Source: Okapia johnstoni
Taxonomy: Eukaryota; Chordata; Mammalia; Artiodactyla; Giraffidae
DNA: 64,000 bases
NCBI GenBank assembly: GCA_024291935.2
Contig: CM044320.1
Location: forward strand, 48,612,001 to 48,676,000
Direction of reading: 5' to 3'
Part shown: positions 29,001-44,000 of the stretch, one piece after another
Numbering within the stretch: position 1 is the stretch's first letter
Layout: each line of letters begins with the position of its first letter
Program-made: the position numbers and the translations under genes
Notes under the pieces: generated by a model
Seen by the model: the letters and a program-made list of their open reading frames with translations, nothing else
Databases searched by the model: none
Told to the model about the DNA's origin: nothing

Positions 29001-32000
29001 TTTGGTGGTAGTGGAAGCAAAGAAAAGTGTTTTAAAACTTCCAGAAACAAAGAAAGGCTTGACATGACAGAAAAGGCCAGGATAAGCATTCATGCCTGGG
29101 TGTAGACCGTGCGGGAAAGCAGTAATAAAGGAAAAAGCAGACAGTATCTGGGCAGAATGTGGGAATCAAGGTTTACCTGGGGCCAAACTACACCATGAAA
29201 TACCGCATCAATTTCTTCTGTTCTGAATTGATAGGACTCCCAATCCAAAAAGATATCATTTACCATTTTGATTCCAAGACGTCTTAAATTTTTCAGTGGG
29301 TTAATAAACCTCAGCTGTATCTGTAAAATAAAGATCTTCTATTAAAAAAATGTACTGTTTTTATCTTTGACTCCTCAGGGAGGCACTCCTGCTCAGACAG
29401 CTAAGAATCAAGCTGGAAATCCTATTAAGTCTGTCGACTCTGGTTCTGATTCACATGGAAATGTCAGTAAGTCATCGCTTTTCTCACTGAACAAGAAGGG
29501 AATACAGAGACTTCAAAAAAAAAAAAAAAAAAAAAAAAACCCAAGTGGTGAGATGTGTTCTATTATCAATGTTCAACAAAATCACACCAAGTGTCCTCAA
29601 GGCAAAACAAAATCTCAGTGGGAACATCTGTTTTGTATTCTACATTGTTTTACTCTTTATTCAAGCAATTGTCTCAAGTAAAATTCTGATTTCTTCCCAA
29701 ATAGAACACTAAACAAAACATTTTCTGCCATTATAATGCTTCAGAGTAGGAAAAATAAAATCTAAACGTTCATTTCAAATGAAAGCCACTTTTCTGTTTT
29801 TTTTTTTGTATTTGTATTATTATTTTTACCTTTTTTTTTTTTTTTAAAGACTGAGTTTTTGGTTATTCTTGTTAAAATTAGTCCACGGGACTGAAGAACT
29901 TATAGTTTCTTCAAACAGTGAAATACTTTGTGCAGTAAAGGAGAATGAAGTGACTGACTAAGGCCTGCAAAGATCTCAAAATATACAGCTCAAAGGAAAA
30001 TACACTTTGGAGAAAAATAAGATTTGTCTGTTTAGAGGCATAGAAGCTAGAGTCGATAGATGTCTAAATTAACAGCAAATTTCTTTTATGAACAGGTATT
30101 GCAACTTCCACTGGTATCTCCTTCCCTACGAGTTATAAAATATAAACAATGCAGCCAATTTTTTTAGGCTCAGAGTAGAAAAATATACTGAGCCTATACT
30201 AATGAGTCCAATGGTATGCTAGCCATGGTCCTGACCTCAACTTATAATCTTCCTGAACGCTAATACTTATTAAACTACATGAAAGATGAAAAATACCAAA
30301 GATATTTGACTTGGGAGAATAATACTATAAATTAGAGAAAGGTTAAACTTCAAGCAGAATTTCCACTGGATCTTAAAAGATGAAGAGATTTAGGTCAGGC
30401 AGAGGAAAAAAAAAAAGGCTCAGAGAGATTTCTCCCAAGCACAGAATGTTGTAAAACCAAACAAATGGGAGAAGATTCAAACCCTAATTGTTTTTCCACT
30501 TGATTAACATATTGTGAACTCTGGATATATAAGTGGCAACTTATTTCCTACACTTGACTTTAATTAGTGACATTTAAAGCACGCTAAAATGTATGAAGAC
30601 AGCACAAGTGCTCTAACATAATGAATATCAAGTCTTGTGGCCACGATAACATGGGGAAAACTCTTAAGTCACTTGTCATAAGAATCTGATAATCTGATGA
30701 ATGGAAGTATCTGAATATGAAACTGAATATTTTAAATTCAAGAGAGTATGAAGATGCCATTAATTTGCTATGTAAATCTGAGGAATCATGATGGTTGACA
30801 TACCCATGAAGCTTCTACCATTCACTTTTAGCTAATTATCTCATTATACAAGTTGCAAAGAGAGGAAATGACAGACAAGCACAAGACAGGGACACTGTTA
30901 CAAGTCATTCTGTTTTGTCTCAGTTCCACTGACAGTATTTCCATTATTCTCTGGATCACATCTGGCGAAAGATAAAAACTATTACTGATATTTGAAGAAG
31001 CATGGTATCATGATCCCCTGGAGCAATAAGAAACTAACCTTGGCAAACATGACACCAAATCAGAGGCCCCACTTTTCTCCAACCCCCTCAGCCCCCCAAG
31101 GTCCCCATCAAGTAGAATCTGCATGTTCTATTCTCTTTTGTAACTACAGGGCCAACTGCCCAGTCCTCTGAGTAATTGTTGAGAAATTAAACTGGAGAAA
31201 AATCCTAAGAATGAGCAATTGCAGACTTTAATTCCTAGAGGAATACTCCATATGATGGAGTTTATGGACATTTATAAGTTACTTCCTTGCTTAAATATAC
31301 CAAAACAAAACAAACACAAAAAACTAAAATCAAATCAAAACAACCTTCAAGACACCATTTCAGTGTCAGTCAATGCCCTGAAGGATCTGAAAGATACAAC
31401 CGAGTCAATGTTTGACTTCACTCAAACACACAACTTGCAGAACTGGAACTCACTTGAGCATATTACTGTGCAAATAATTCATTACAGAAACTCAAAGAAT
31501 TCCCTGGACTTGTCCAAGAATTAAAAAGAAAGAAGAAAGAAAAGGCGGCTCTTATGTGTCAGGAAGGCTAGCACCTCACTGTCTAATGAACTGTGAAACT
31601 GTATAAATGATCCTTTGAATTACTGATTGTTGACTCAGGAGTAAGGCTGCATTACTGAGTAACATCTTCTAAGTTAACCAGAAAGTCAGAGGACTTTCAT
31701 GATTTAACATGTCCACGTACAGGCAGTCACTGTCACTCACTGTAAGACAAAAACTAAAATTGTTTCTTCTTGGGATACGTCAGTACTGTTCCACCCTAGG
31801 ACTTTGTGCTACTAGTCATTTTCTCTGCCTGAAATGTCCTTCCAGTGCCTGGGTAGGTGTAAGCTCAAATATGAGCTCTTGAGAGGTGACCCGGAACACC
31901 CTACTAAAAGCAGCACCCATGTAACTCTAGTTTGGTCACTTCCTATCACATTCCCTCATTTTATTTTAAACTCTTTATATCTTCATGTCTTTCCCTAACA

Positions 32001-35000
32001 CGCTCATGCTTTCGTCTACTTTTGTGAATGTATAGCATGTATTTCTAACAGTTGTCTTAATGTCCTTGTCTAATTCTATCACCTGTGTCATTTCCGGGTC
32101 TGACTCTATCCATTGTTTTTTTTTTTTCATTACAGGCAAAATCCTCCTCTTTCCTGGTAACACCTGACTGGATGTCAGACATTGTGAATTCTAATTTCAT
32201 CTAAATCACTCAAAAGGTTTTGAGCTTTATTCTGGGATACAGTTGATTTACTCAGGAAAAGCTTGATATTGTAAGGCTCTGGTAGGTGGAGCCATAGTAG
32301 CCTTTATGCCTGGGCTAGTCTGGCTCCACTACAGAGACAATCCCCTTCCAAGGACACTCCTTGGTGCCACATCTCATGAGGTTTCTGCTCTGGCTGTCGG
32401 GAACATGAGCTACTCCCAGCCCTGTGTTAGCTGCAGGGCTGCTCTGCCTGCTCTCTTCAGGTAGTTTTACTGCTTCTAGACATGATAAAACAACAGAGAT
32501 CAGATTTAGCCTCCCCTCTCAAGACACTAAAGAATAAATGAAATAATGATTTTTTGGACACTCAACAGCAGGCAACAGAGGACAGTCATTCTTGAGAGAG
32601 GAGAAACAGTTGAGATGGGTCCTACACATTCCTTGGCTTCCTGCCTGCAGACTTTCAGACCTTGGTATGGGAAGGGAGTGCCCAGGAAGAGTCGACAACC
32701 CTTCTAAAATAAGGGGCCAACTGTGTGACTCGGGGAGGCCAAGGCAGCTAGAAGTCACGAACAGAGGACTGGAGAGAAAACAGGGACCCAGAGAATGACT
32801 TACAGACAGCTGCAGAGGGACCTCCTGAATTTATTTGCCTCTCAGAACTTACCAACTGATGTTCTTCTGATCATTTGGCTATGTATCTATGATCTACCCA
32901 AGACAGTAAGTCCTTACAGTTTCATTTTCCACCTATAAACAGTGTCTGGCAGATAGCAGGTGTGAAGGAAGTATTTACTAAATAATTAAATGGTCAGGGA
33001 ACTTTTGTTTGATCCTTCACCCCAGTGCTTAGTCCAGTGTCTGACACACAGTAGGAGCTCAATGAATAAGGCAGCATAAAATTCTGGCTGTATCTGAGAG
33101 GCAGTTCACCAAGCACATCGATAAAATAAATGAGTTTTAGCCAAATTAAAACTGTGCTTATTTGTCATTAACAACAACAGCAGAAATATGAGTTAAGAAT
33201 CAATAGCAGAAATCTGAGTGCGGATTTTCACTTCAGGTCCTATCTCCTTCAATAAGTCTTCAGTCCATAAAAACATTTTAAGTTCCCCTAAACTCCAGAG
33301 TAAACTTATGTTCACACATCTGTTTCAACAGAACATAAATATATCATCTTCAAAATCATTCAGAAAACATTTTCTAAGCACCATCTCATGGAGCCTCCTT
33401 GGCAGTTAGCTAGTTGGCCTGTCATGCCCAATCTTGCTACTTACCTTCACTTAAAACATTGCATTTAGAGTAGGTAAGCATTTACTTTTACAAGAGCTCT
33501 GGGCAACTCTATCTCAACAAGGACAATGCCAACAGTGTTCTCTTCATTCTCCAAATACTCTGAATAAAAGAGAGTGAGAACACGTCTCACACTTTCAAGC
33601 TTCTGAAATTAAAAATCTAAGAAACATCAGCTCAACTATCCCAGACTTTGGTCTCTGAGACATAAACAGAACTAATGCCTCCCTACCATTTCACCTCCTT
33701 TTTAAATAGACAGTTGATATAATCTGCATTTTCTAGCTATTCATAAGTATTTATAACAGTGAAGATTCCCACTAATAGGAAAGGTCATTTTAAAGAGCGG
33801 AGAAGGCACTGGCAACCTACTCCAGTACTCTTGCCTGGAAAATCCCATGGACGGAGGAGCCTGGTAGGCTGCGGTCCATGGGGTCGCTAACAGTTGGATA
33901 CGACTGAGCGACTTCACTTTCACGCATTGGAGAAGGAAATAGTAACCCACTCCAGTGTTCTTGCCTGGAGAATCCCAGGGACAGGGGAGCCTGGTGGGCT
34001 GCCGTCTATGGGGTCGCACAGAGTCGGACACGACTGAAGCAGTTTAGCAGCAGCAGCATTTTAAAGAGACACCTTACATAAGAAAGATTTAACCTAGAAT
34101 GATGTTAGCTATTCAGGCTCCAACCAATTTTCCAAGTAAAACACTGACCTGTATTAGCCCAAGAAGAAAGTGATATGAGTCACTCAATCATGTATGACTC
34201 TTTGCGACCCCATGGACTGTAGCCTGCCAGGCTCCTCTGTCCATGGAATTCTCCAGGCAAGAATACTGGAGCGGGTAGCCGTTCCCTTCTCCAGGGGCTC
34301 TTCCCGACCCAGGAATCAAACCGGGGTCTCCTGCATTGCAGACAGATTCTTTACCAGCTGAGCTACCAGGGAAGTCCTATTTGCCCAAGAAGAAAGCTAA
34401 ATTTTAAAGTGAATCTCGCTCACCTTTTCTCGTTGGTCAAGGATGTGTGATACAGTTGCAGTCATGCAGAGCAGTAGCTGCAGAATCTTTGGTAAATATG
34501 TGCTGATCAGGTGACTAATATTCTTCAAGACTATCTCAAGGCTATTTAATATGCCGTGCTGACGACCCAAGGGAAGAACTTTAGACAAATCTAAATCTTC
34601 TACTGCTTGAATGACAGCGGAATGGCACTCTCCTGGTGAAACAGAGCAGAGATAGCATGTGAAGGGAAATATTAGCTCATTCCTATTTACAATTATAGCT
34701 TCCTTTCAATTTCTCCCAATAATACAGCATTTTTTATTGTTATAATTTACAGATGATAATATATTTTACTTATTTTTTTCCTCCTTTTGATTCTTACCAA
34801 ACATTAAATGAGCTAGATATAGTAGGTTTTACTATTATCACTTTATAGATGAGGAAACTGAGGAATGAGAGAGAGTAAGAAACTTGTGAAAGAACTAAGT
34901 CTCTAAGCCAATTCTTCCCCTATTTTTACAATTCTTCCCCTATTTTTACAATTCTTCAAAACCTGAGGAATTCCATTTTATTAATATTCCATCTATCAAC

Positions 35001-38000
35001 TTTCCACATATTTTTTTCCCTCTGAGCTTTCATGGACTATGCTAATTTAAGCAGTTTCAAAGAAAATACCTTGCTACATGACAAGTTCTTTTAAGGCTGA
35101 GAATCAATGTTTTATTTCTCTTGCAGCCGCATGCAAATAAATAAAACAATAATCCTTTATAAATGGGTGCCAAACTGATTTCATAATTCACTTAAAAGAT
35201 TTGAATTGTTATTGACTGAGCTTTACTTCAGACCAACTGGTATGAGATCATGAGCTTGCTGATTCATACACCTAAGTGGTTTATCCATAAGGGTATCATT
35301 TATAGCTACCCTCTTACAACAGGGGCCATTGCACTGAACAAAAACTTTTGTATTCGTTAACAGCCAATTTTCTTCACAGGGCAATATTATACTGAATGAA
35401 AACTTTTTAAACAGTTATACGTATTATTAAAAAAACAAAAAGCAACATATTACCCTACAAATAAATCTATGTTTGCCTAAAGCAAAGCAATTATAAAACT
35501 GGAACAGAGGTATTGTAGTCAGGAAGATCTGGGTTTGAATCCCAGCTTCTCTGGGTTCAAATCCCAGGGCAAAATACTTACCTCTCTAAGCCTGTTTCCT
35601 ACCTGCAAAATGGCAACAAATAAATACTGAACCCTAACATAGCTGTTTTAAGGGTCAACTGAGTTGTAGATAAAGGAGCCTGTAATTAATTCTGGCACGA
35701 AGTAGATGCTCAATAAATGTTAGCCATTATTATTTTTAATTACTAACCTCACATACCTGAGAACACATGATGGAATATCACATTGTATACAGTTACTAAT
35801 CCACTTTGTTTAGACTGTGAGGTTAAGAGCAGAGGTTATAAATGCTCAGTTTTCTATTTTCAACAGTGTCCAGGACACAGGAGGTATCTGACAAATCATT
35901 ATTTAGTAGGTGAATGACTCATTGAAAGAATACATGCCAGGACAATTAAGATTCATTTTGCAGCATGCTTTAAGTTTCTAAGGAAAAACCTACTCATTGT
36001 ATATTGAGAAGTACCACTTTTCAAGGGCTTCCCTGGTGGCTCAGATGGTAAAGAATATGCTTGCAATGTGGGAGACCTGGGTTCAATCCCTGGGTTGGGA
36101 AGATCCTCTGGAGAAGGAAATGGCAACCCACTCCAGTATCTGTGCTTGGAGAATTCCCAGGGACAGAGGAGCCTGGCGGGCTACAGTCAATGGGGTCACA
36201 AAGAGTCGGACACAACTGAGCGACTAAGCACTTGGCACATGCTCTACAACTTGGCACCACTTTTCAAATGGCCAAAATGGACAACAGAAGCAGAAAACAC
36301 ACATTTTCTCATCAGGGGCTTATTAGCACAAGGCTGATGATAATCCCAAGACCATTTGTGTGGTCCACCTAATTCAATCAAAATTTAAATGAATTTCATG
36401 TCAGCAAAAAGACCACCACTGAGACTGGGAGGAGCAACCAATCCCCTGAGAAAGATGTCCAGGAGTGTGTGGAACAGCCTGAGACAGCAGAGGTCTGAGC
36501 AGAGAATATGCATTCAGAGCAGCAGGCAGTTGATACCTACCATTCCTGAAGTGCTTCACAGGCTCAAACAGCAGGTCTAAGAATATCTCGATCTCTTCCG
36601 GCTGGGTCCCAGCCAGGAACCTCAGGACGATGGACATGCGGGTACCAGAAGCAGATTTCCCCTGAGTTTTACTTCCAGTCTTATTCTTCATTCGACCATA
36701 CAAAATTCTAAAATGTCCAAAGGTTATTTGTTTGCACATTAATCCTAAAACACAGTTGTTTTGTTTTCCTAGAAGGCTGGAGTAGCAGCTCAACAGATTT
36801 AAATGAATGTATTCCAAAACAGGAAAGAATGAAATAAAAATTAAATTTTTAACATGGAGATTTTAAAATAACAACAACAAACAAGGCAAAGGAAAGCAGG
36901 AAGAAGAAAATGATAAAAGACAATGACTAGAAGCTGGTTCTTTGGAGGAGGGGAAAAAAAGAAACAAAACAGGCAGGCCAGAGATAAGTCTCAACAAGGA
37001 AAAATGAAAACAGGAATATATAGATTAAAAGGAAGTAAAACAAGAGAGTACAAGTATAAGTAAAACAAGGAAACTGGAAAGATTTCAATTAAATGGGTAA
37101 TCTTCTGGAAAAAACCGACATCTATAAATAGTCAAAAGGAACCGAACAAAACCTGAAGAGATCAGTAACATGAGCAAACTTGGAGTCAACAAAGTTTTAC
37201 AGATGAATTGTTAAAACTTCCAAGGAAAAACGATCCCTATGATATAGTTTCACAGCAGGGAGGAAGAAGGAAATAGTCCTTTTTCTTGGATGGATCTAGA
37301 GATTATCATACTAAAGGGAAGTTAAGTCAAAGACAAATATTATATGATATCAATTACATGTGGAATCTAAAAAATAATACAAATGAATCTATATACAAAA
37401 ACTGACTCACAGGCATAGAAAACAAAGTATGATTACCAAAGGGGAAAGAGATGGGGAAAGGGATAAATTAGAAGTATGAGATTAACAGATACAAACTACT
37501 ATCTATGCATAAAACAGATAAGCATTAAGGATCTACAGTATAGCACATGGAACAACTATATTCAATATCTCACAATAAGCTAAAATGTAAAATAATCTGA
37601 AAAATACATATAAATAATAATCACTTTGCTGTACACCTGAAAGTAACACAATATTGTAAATACTTCAATAATAATAAATAAATACTGGGGGGGTGCGGGG
37701 GAAGTCCACAACGTTTCTGAAAACAGTACCCAGTGCTGCATTAAAATGGTATGAAAGCTGGATAAGGATTATTCCAGGAATTCAAGAAAGAATCACCAGT
37801 AAAATCTATTAATACAGATCAATGGCTCATAGAAAAAAGTTAATATGATCATTTAAATACATGTCAATAGGCATTCTAATAAAATTCAACATCCATTTAG
37901 TAAAAAAACTAAATAACATAGTAATAAAAGCTACCTTTTTAGCATGATAGAACTACTGACTTAACATTTAAAATTTAAAGACAATGGTTTTCAAACTTTT

Positions 38001-41000
38001 TGATATTAGGATCCCTTTTTACTCTTAAAAATTACTGAAGAGCTTTTGTATATGTGACTTTTATCTATTAGTATTTATCAGAGTATAAGTTAAAACAAGT
38101 TAGCATAACTAACATTTTTAATAAAAATTGTATTTTCCAAATCTGCCCCTCCCCAAATAGAGAGACCAGAGGCATTGTTGTACATTTTTTTCCTCTCCAA
38201 ATTTCTTTATTGCCTGGCTTATTAGAAGATAAATGAATCCTCGTATCTGCTTCTACACTGAATCTGTTGCAATATACTGTGGTTGAAGAAAATCCAGCCT
38301 TACACAGACACGCAACTGGAGAAGGGAAATATATTTTATAAACTTTCAGATAATTCTTTTCAGATAATTGTGAATATTCCACTTTGATTCTACATCAAAG
38401 CTCAAGAAGAGGCAGTTTCTTAAAGGCTAGTTGCAAGGTGGAATCTAAAACCACTATCAGTGAACTCTGTAAACTCTGTTACATTAAAATCTATCTGTCT
38501 ACTTTGCACTTTGATCAGATCTTTACCCATGCATCAGTTACTTGGAAAACCTGAAAAAAAAATTCCATGGAAACTAATGAGCCGAAGAAGTGTTTTATGC
38601 ATACCTCTCAATTCATATAGAATAGTAAAAAGACAAGTACTCACTGCTCAAGATTCAATAAGGGCAGCGAGTGAAACCCGCTTTTATTTTTTTTAACTCT
38701 AGGTCTGTGGCAATGAAGAATGACTAGCACAGTTTGGAGCCACTGTCCTGATTCATGCTAAGCACCTGGAGTTTTATACATCACTGCTTTTTGCCTGGTC
38801 AGCACAAACAGGAGCACAACGAGAAAAGGTAATGTCTTTATGAAGAAAGTTTTAACCTTGTGGATGTCTTAAAAGCATCTCTGAGACAGCCGCCACCAAG
38901 AAGGAGCAGACCACACTTTAAGACAAGAACAACTGTTCTAGAAACATTACTGTTAAATACAGTAGCAAGACAAGGATAACCACAATTACCACCACTCCAA
39001 TTAATTCATCTAGGCTCTGTAGGGAATATGTAGATCAAACAACAAAACAGTGAAGGGGGTATTTACATCAGAAAAGAGAAGACAAATTTCATCTGACCAC
39101 TAGTGACTAAGAGGCATGGAGTTTGTCTTCTGGTAGAGAAAATGGATAATAAGAGGCCATGTTGGATGATTAAGTACTGTGAAGAAAGACTGTGGTGTGG
39201 GCTCTGAGAGGGGGGTAAATGAAAGAGATGTTAGAGAAGCAGGTCTAGGCTAGGTCACACCAGGCCCTCAAAGGAGTAGTGAGGACTCCATTTGTTGTTC
39301 TCAGTAAAATGGGACCTCAAAAGGTTTTTAAACAGGGACTAACAAGCTGACTGATGAATGTTATTTTTTGACCCAGAAAATCCAATGAAAATTATAAAAA
39401 CTATAATAAAGTTTTATACATGGATGGTTAAGTTTTTATCTCATAATTAGTTACCTATCAAACAAATGCATTATTTTTACTATTTCTCAATGGTTTAAAC
39501 CTTAGAGAAATACTGGATTTAATTTTAATAGCACTATTAAAATAACACAATGTCACGATCTTTCCTCATATTAGGGACAAAATATTTAAAATAAGTCTCT
39601 ATAACAATTTGACTCTCCCAAAAGGACCAATTATAAAAATAAATAAAATTCAAGATGAAATATTCCATTATAATTGCTAAAAGAATCATAATACTATACT
39701 CACAACTGTTTTTGTGATCAATCTTTAAAATATCAGTTTTGAACGAGTATAAATTACCTCATCAGAATAGGAAACAGTTCTGCTCGGTGGGCTGCTTTCA
39801 CCACTGTGTTATCTTCAGAAATGCTAAAATGCACTATCTCTTCCTTAAAGTTTCTGTCTTCAAGCAATCTTTGTAGGTTTTCCCTTTAAAAATAGAATTT
39901 AGCACAAATCATCATTTAATCAAAAATACTTCTTAAAAATATTTAAAAGAGTAAAAAATATTTAAAATGAAAATATTTAAATTTATATTTAAATTTTTAT
40001 TTAAATTAAAATTTAAATAAAATAAAAATATTTTGGAGTAAAAAATATTTAAAAAATAGAGTAATAAATATTTATATAAAAGAAACAGGCATTAAGAATA
40101 TTTTATATTGTAGTTGACATCCATAAAAGAAAGTCTTCACACAAATACCTTCCAAAATGGAAAGTTTCAAATTTTAAAAGGTAAGAGGAATCATAGTGAA
40201 AGTAAGTCGCTCAGTCGTGTCCATCTCTTTGCGACCCCATGGACTATACGGTCCCTGAAATTCTCCAGGCCAGAATACTGGAGTGGGTAGCCTTTCCCTT
40301 CTCCAGGGCATCTTCCCAACCCAGGGATCAAACCCAGGTCTCCCGCAATGCAGGCAGATTCTCTACCAGCTGAGCCACAAAGGAAGCCCAAGAGGGATCA
40401 TAAGGGGTTAGTCAATAATTCAGCTGCTTAAAAAAGCATAATATGAAAGCTTTCTTCAGTTCTTGGAGCATAATTATGATGATTCCTTAAGTAATCACCA
40501 AGATTTTAATACTATTATATAAGCAAGAAGAAATGACATAACTTTCTCAACACATATTTTTCAATTAATATTCTCTCTCCTACCTTATTATCTATGAAGA
40601 AGCACTCTTAACAAATATACTTCTAGTTTTCATTTCTTACCTGAAAATAGCATTATGGTTACCTTAGAAAAGAGGGTAATTTCCTGGGGCCTTTAAAAAA
40701 TTGTAAGAGGCTCTCTGGTAAAAAGAATAAAAATAGCCCCCTAAACAGCATTTCTTTAGCTTCAAATAACTTACCTGTAAGGGAGGATATGTGGATGTTT
40801 ATATGTCATTATGCAATCCAGTGTTATTTTTTGTACCATCTGATCCTGATGTAGCAACAACTAGGAATGATATTTTATAAAATAATGAAGTCAGGTATGC
40901 ACATGCCATCAGACAGTAATTTACTTTTACTAATTTGCTAAATTAAAATTCTTAGAATCTAAATTTTTACATGTGGGTTAAAGATGATTCATGACAATAG

Positions 41001-44000
41001 CTTTACATCGTCCTGGAGGTAATGGAAGATGAATAGAATGTATGCAGAGAACAAAACAGAAACACAACTCTGACACCTGCAACCCACATGCCAGACTCTC
41101 AGGTCTGTCTTTTGGCCAAGGCCAATTCCCTACATGACTTTAGGTTTACACCAACTGGATTGGTCCTGTAATGAGGGAAAGCTCTTATAACACCATGAAG
41201 GCAACCGCAGTCAGTAAGATGCCAGGAAAGCATCAGCTCTGAGGCCTCTCTGATCAATCCAGATTTCTGCTTCCTGTCGACAACTGAGAGTTTTGACTTC
41301 TGACTGTATAAACAAGTTATATCTGAATTATAGACAAAATAAGGATAAATTCCGCCAAAATAATGTTTCATTTAAAAAACCTCCAAGTGAAAAGAGAAAA
41401 TCTTATTTCCCCAGATGGCTTAGAATGACATCCCATGCTTACTCTGCTTCTGACATCAGTTTTTTCTGCAACCTTTTCTGGAATTCAAGGTCATACACTG
41501 TAACTGCAACAGACTACTACTCCACCTACTTTCATTCAGTCTACTGGATCCTGAAACACTAGGGCTCTGTAACGCTAACTCGCCTAGCAGTGAAAAGTAG
41601 CAGCTCTCTTGGCACAAACCCCTGCTACTGCTGCTGCTGCTAAGTCGCTTCAGTCGTGTCCGACTCTGTGCGACCCCATAGACGGCAGCCCACCAGGCTC
41701 CACGGTACCTAGGATTCTCCAGGCAAGAATACTGGAGTGGGGTGCCATTTCCTTCTCCGGTGCATGAAAGGGAAAAGTGAAAGTGAAGTCGCTCAGTCAT
41801 GCCCGACTCTTAGCGACCCCATGGACTGTAGCCTACCAGGCTCCTCCGTCCACGGGATTTTCCAGGCAAGAGTACTGGAGTGGGGTGCCATTGCCTTCTC
41901 CGGCACAAACCCCTACTCCCTTCTAAAACCTAATTCTCATGAGACAACTAACACTTTTCTACACCCACTGTTAACACAGCCAATCAACAGTTAGTCACCC
42001 TCAATTTCTTTAAAATCCACTAAATCAGTACTGTCTAAAACTGTTCCTCAAGGTATAGACAGTATCTGTCAGTTAAAAACTATATACTTAAAATGTAGAA
42101 ATCAGCCCTAGTCAACAGTAACTGAAAACCTAGAAGTTATCTGGGTAAAGAAAATGGTAGAGAAAAGTTCACAACTAACTACAGTAACAAGAATTAATTT
42201 TACTTACCTGAAGATACAGCTCGTATAATTTGGATTCCAGATATAAGGCTCGTGGATTTGAAAACTTAGAGAAAACTTGCAAATGAGCAATTAACTGCCT
42301 AAAATACAAAAAACAAACAAACAAACAAAAGATACAGAGAGAAAAACAGAAAAAAGAAAGACCAGAAATAAAAAGACATTATTTTCTTAAGATGATAGTA
42401 TCTACCAGTTTTCTCTGACAAGTACTCTAAATATCTCAAATACAGTTTCACTGTTAATTACACTGGCAAGTTTTAATTACTTGAATTTAGGAAATCATTC
42501 TCCAGAAATTCCAAATCTCAGGCAGGACTTTCCCTGAAATTCAGGCTCCCAACCTCAGAAAATCATTCAGGATGTGCTTAGAATGGTTTAAATGAAATCA
42601 AATATAGAAAGAAAGTAATCAAAACACTAACATATTCCAAAATTGAACACAGATGCTTTTTGGAATGATCATTTTTTTTCTGTCTAGTTTTTATGCAGTA
42701 GACAGGAAAGGAACATACTACGCTTCCTCACTTTCATATAACATAAAAACTGATGTCAGGCAACAGAGGTCCAAGTTTGGATAACCATGGCTCTTGCTTA
42801 CCAAGAAACAGAAAGAACAATGTTCTGTGGTTAGAAGCTAAATTTGAAGATGGGGTTGCCTTCAAATAAATGGTACCATCAAAACAGAATGAGCAGAGAG
42901 CTTCTACTGCATTTACACGTTCAACTTCCTAATAGATTCTGTGAGGCTCTAAAAACACTTGAGAAAATTGTTTTCTCTCTGTGTATAACTTAAAAGAGGT
43001 ATTAAAACTTAAAAAAAAAAAAAAACTCTGAATGAATAAATTAAGATCTGGAGAGATATCATTTGCTCATTTCAAGAACCTAAGCAGGGAGAAGTGAACA
43101 GAGGTGGAAACCAAGCCGCATGTATGGTTCTGCCATTCTGAGCTGCTGACTTTGGGGAAAGTCACAGAATGTCTCAGCGTCTCATTCCTCATCTTAACAA
43201 AGAACAAGACTTCCAGCTTTTCTGCAGGACTGAATTAAAGAAAACAAGTGTGGTACTTAAGTTCCTAAGAACTTAGTGAACAACACATTTCTTTGTTCTT
43301 AGGCGAAAAAAAAAAAAAAAAGCAAAACTGAAAGTCCTACTAGTTAATATAGAGAAGAACAGCCGGAAATTATGACCTCTTTAGATATTGTAGAAAAACA
43401 GGGGTAAGGGAAGCACTATTATTACATTTAGCCTAAATGCCTGTGATGATTAGTCTTATGTGTCAATCTAAGTTATATAACAAAACAATAATCTAGGTGT
43501 TGTGATGAAAATATTTTTGTACATGTGGTTAACATCCACAACCACTGGTAAATAAAGGAGATGACTCTTAACAATGTGGGTGGGCCTCATCAAGTAAACC
43601 AAAAGCTGGAAGAACAAAAACTGAAGTTTCCCAGAAAAGGAATTCTGCCATAAGGCTGTCACAAAGAAATCCTACCCTATGAATTTCACATTCAAGACTA
43701 CAGCATCAAATCCTGCCCCAGTTTCCAACCTGCCCAACAAATTCTCTGGTAAGCTCTGACTGATACAATGTCCCTGTAATTACTTATCACTGAGCCTTTG
43801 CAGTTTTACAAAACACAATTTTAAAATCTACTAAAACATACATTCCTTCCCCCAACATTTGCCAAGTATTTTTTATGTGCCATGTAGCCTTCAAGAGACA
43901 AACAGAAGTTAATTTACAGGTTCTCATTAAATACCTGCCAGTGAGGGAGGCGTTCCATGGGTTAATAAAATTGGACTATGAATATACTGAGATGGCCCCC

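Noticed and set aside
28746..29093. 115-codon minus-strand open frame in an intron on the UTP20 strand
   Set aside because: No similarity to UTP20 or another protein I know, and the confirmed exons w16 and w17 join in phase without it.
31219..31524. 101-codon plus-strand open frame
   Set aside because: AT-rich, low-complexity ([14 protein letters not shown]), no recognisable protein and no splice or promoter context.
41624..41645. CTG triplet run resembling a trinucleotide expansion
   Set aside because: It is the (AGC)n tail of BOV-A2 read in reverse; the same short run recurs at the other copies.
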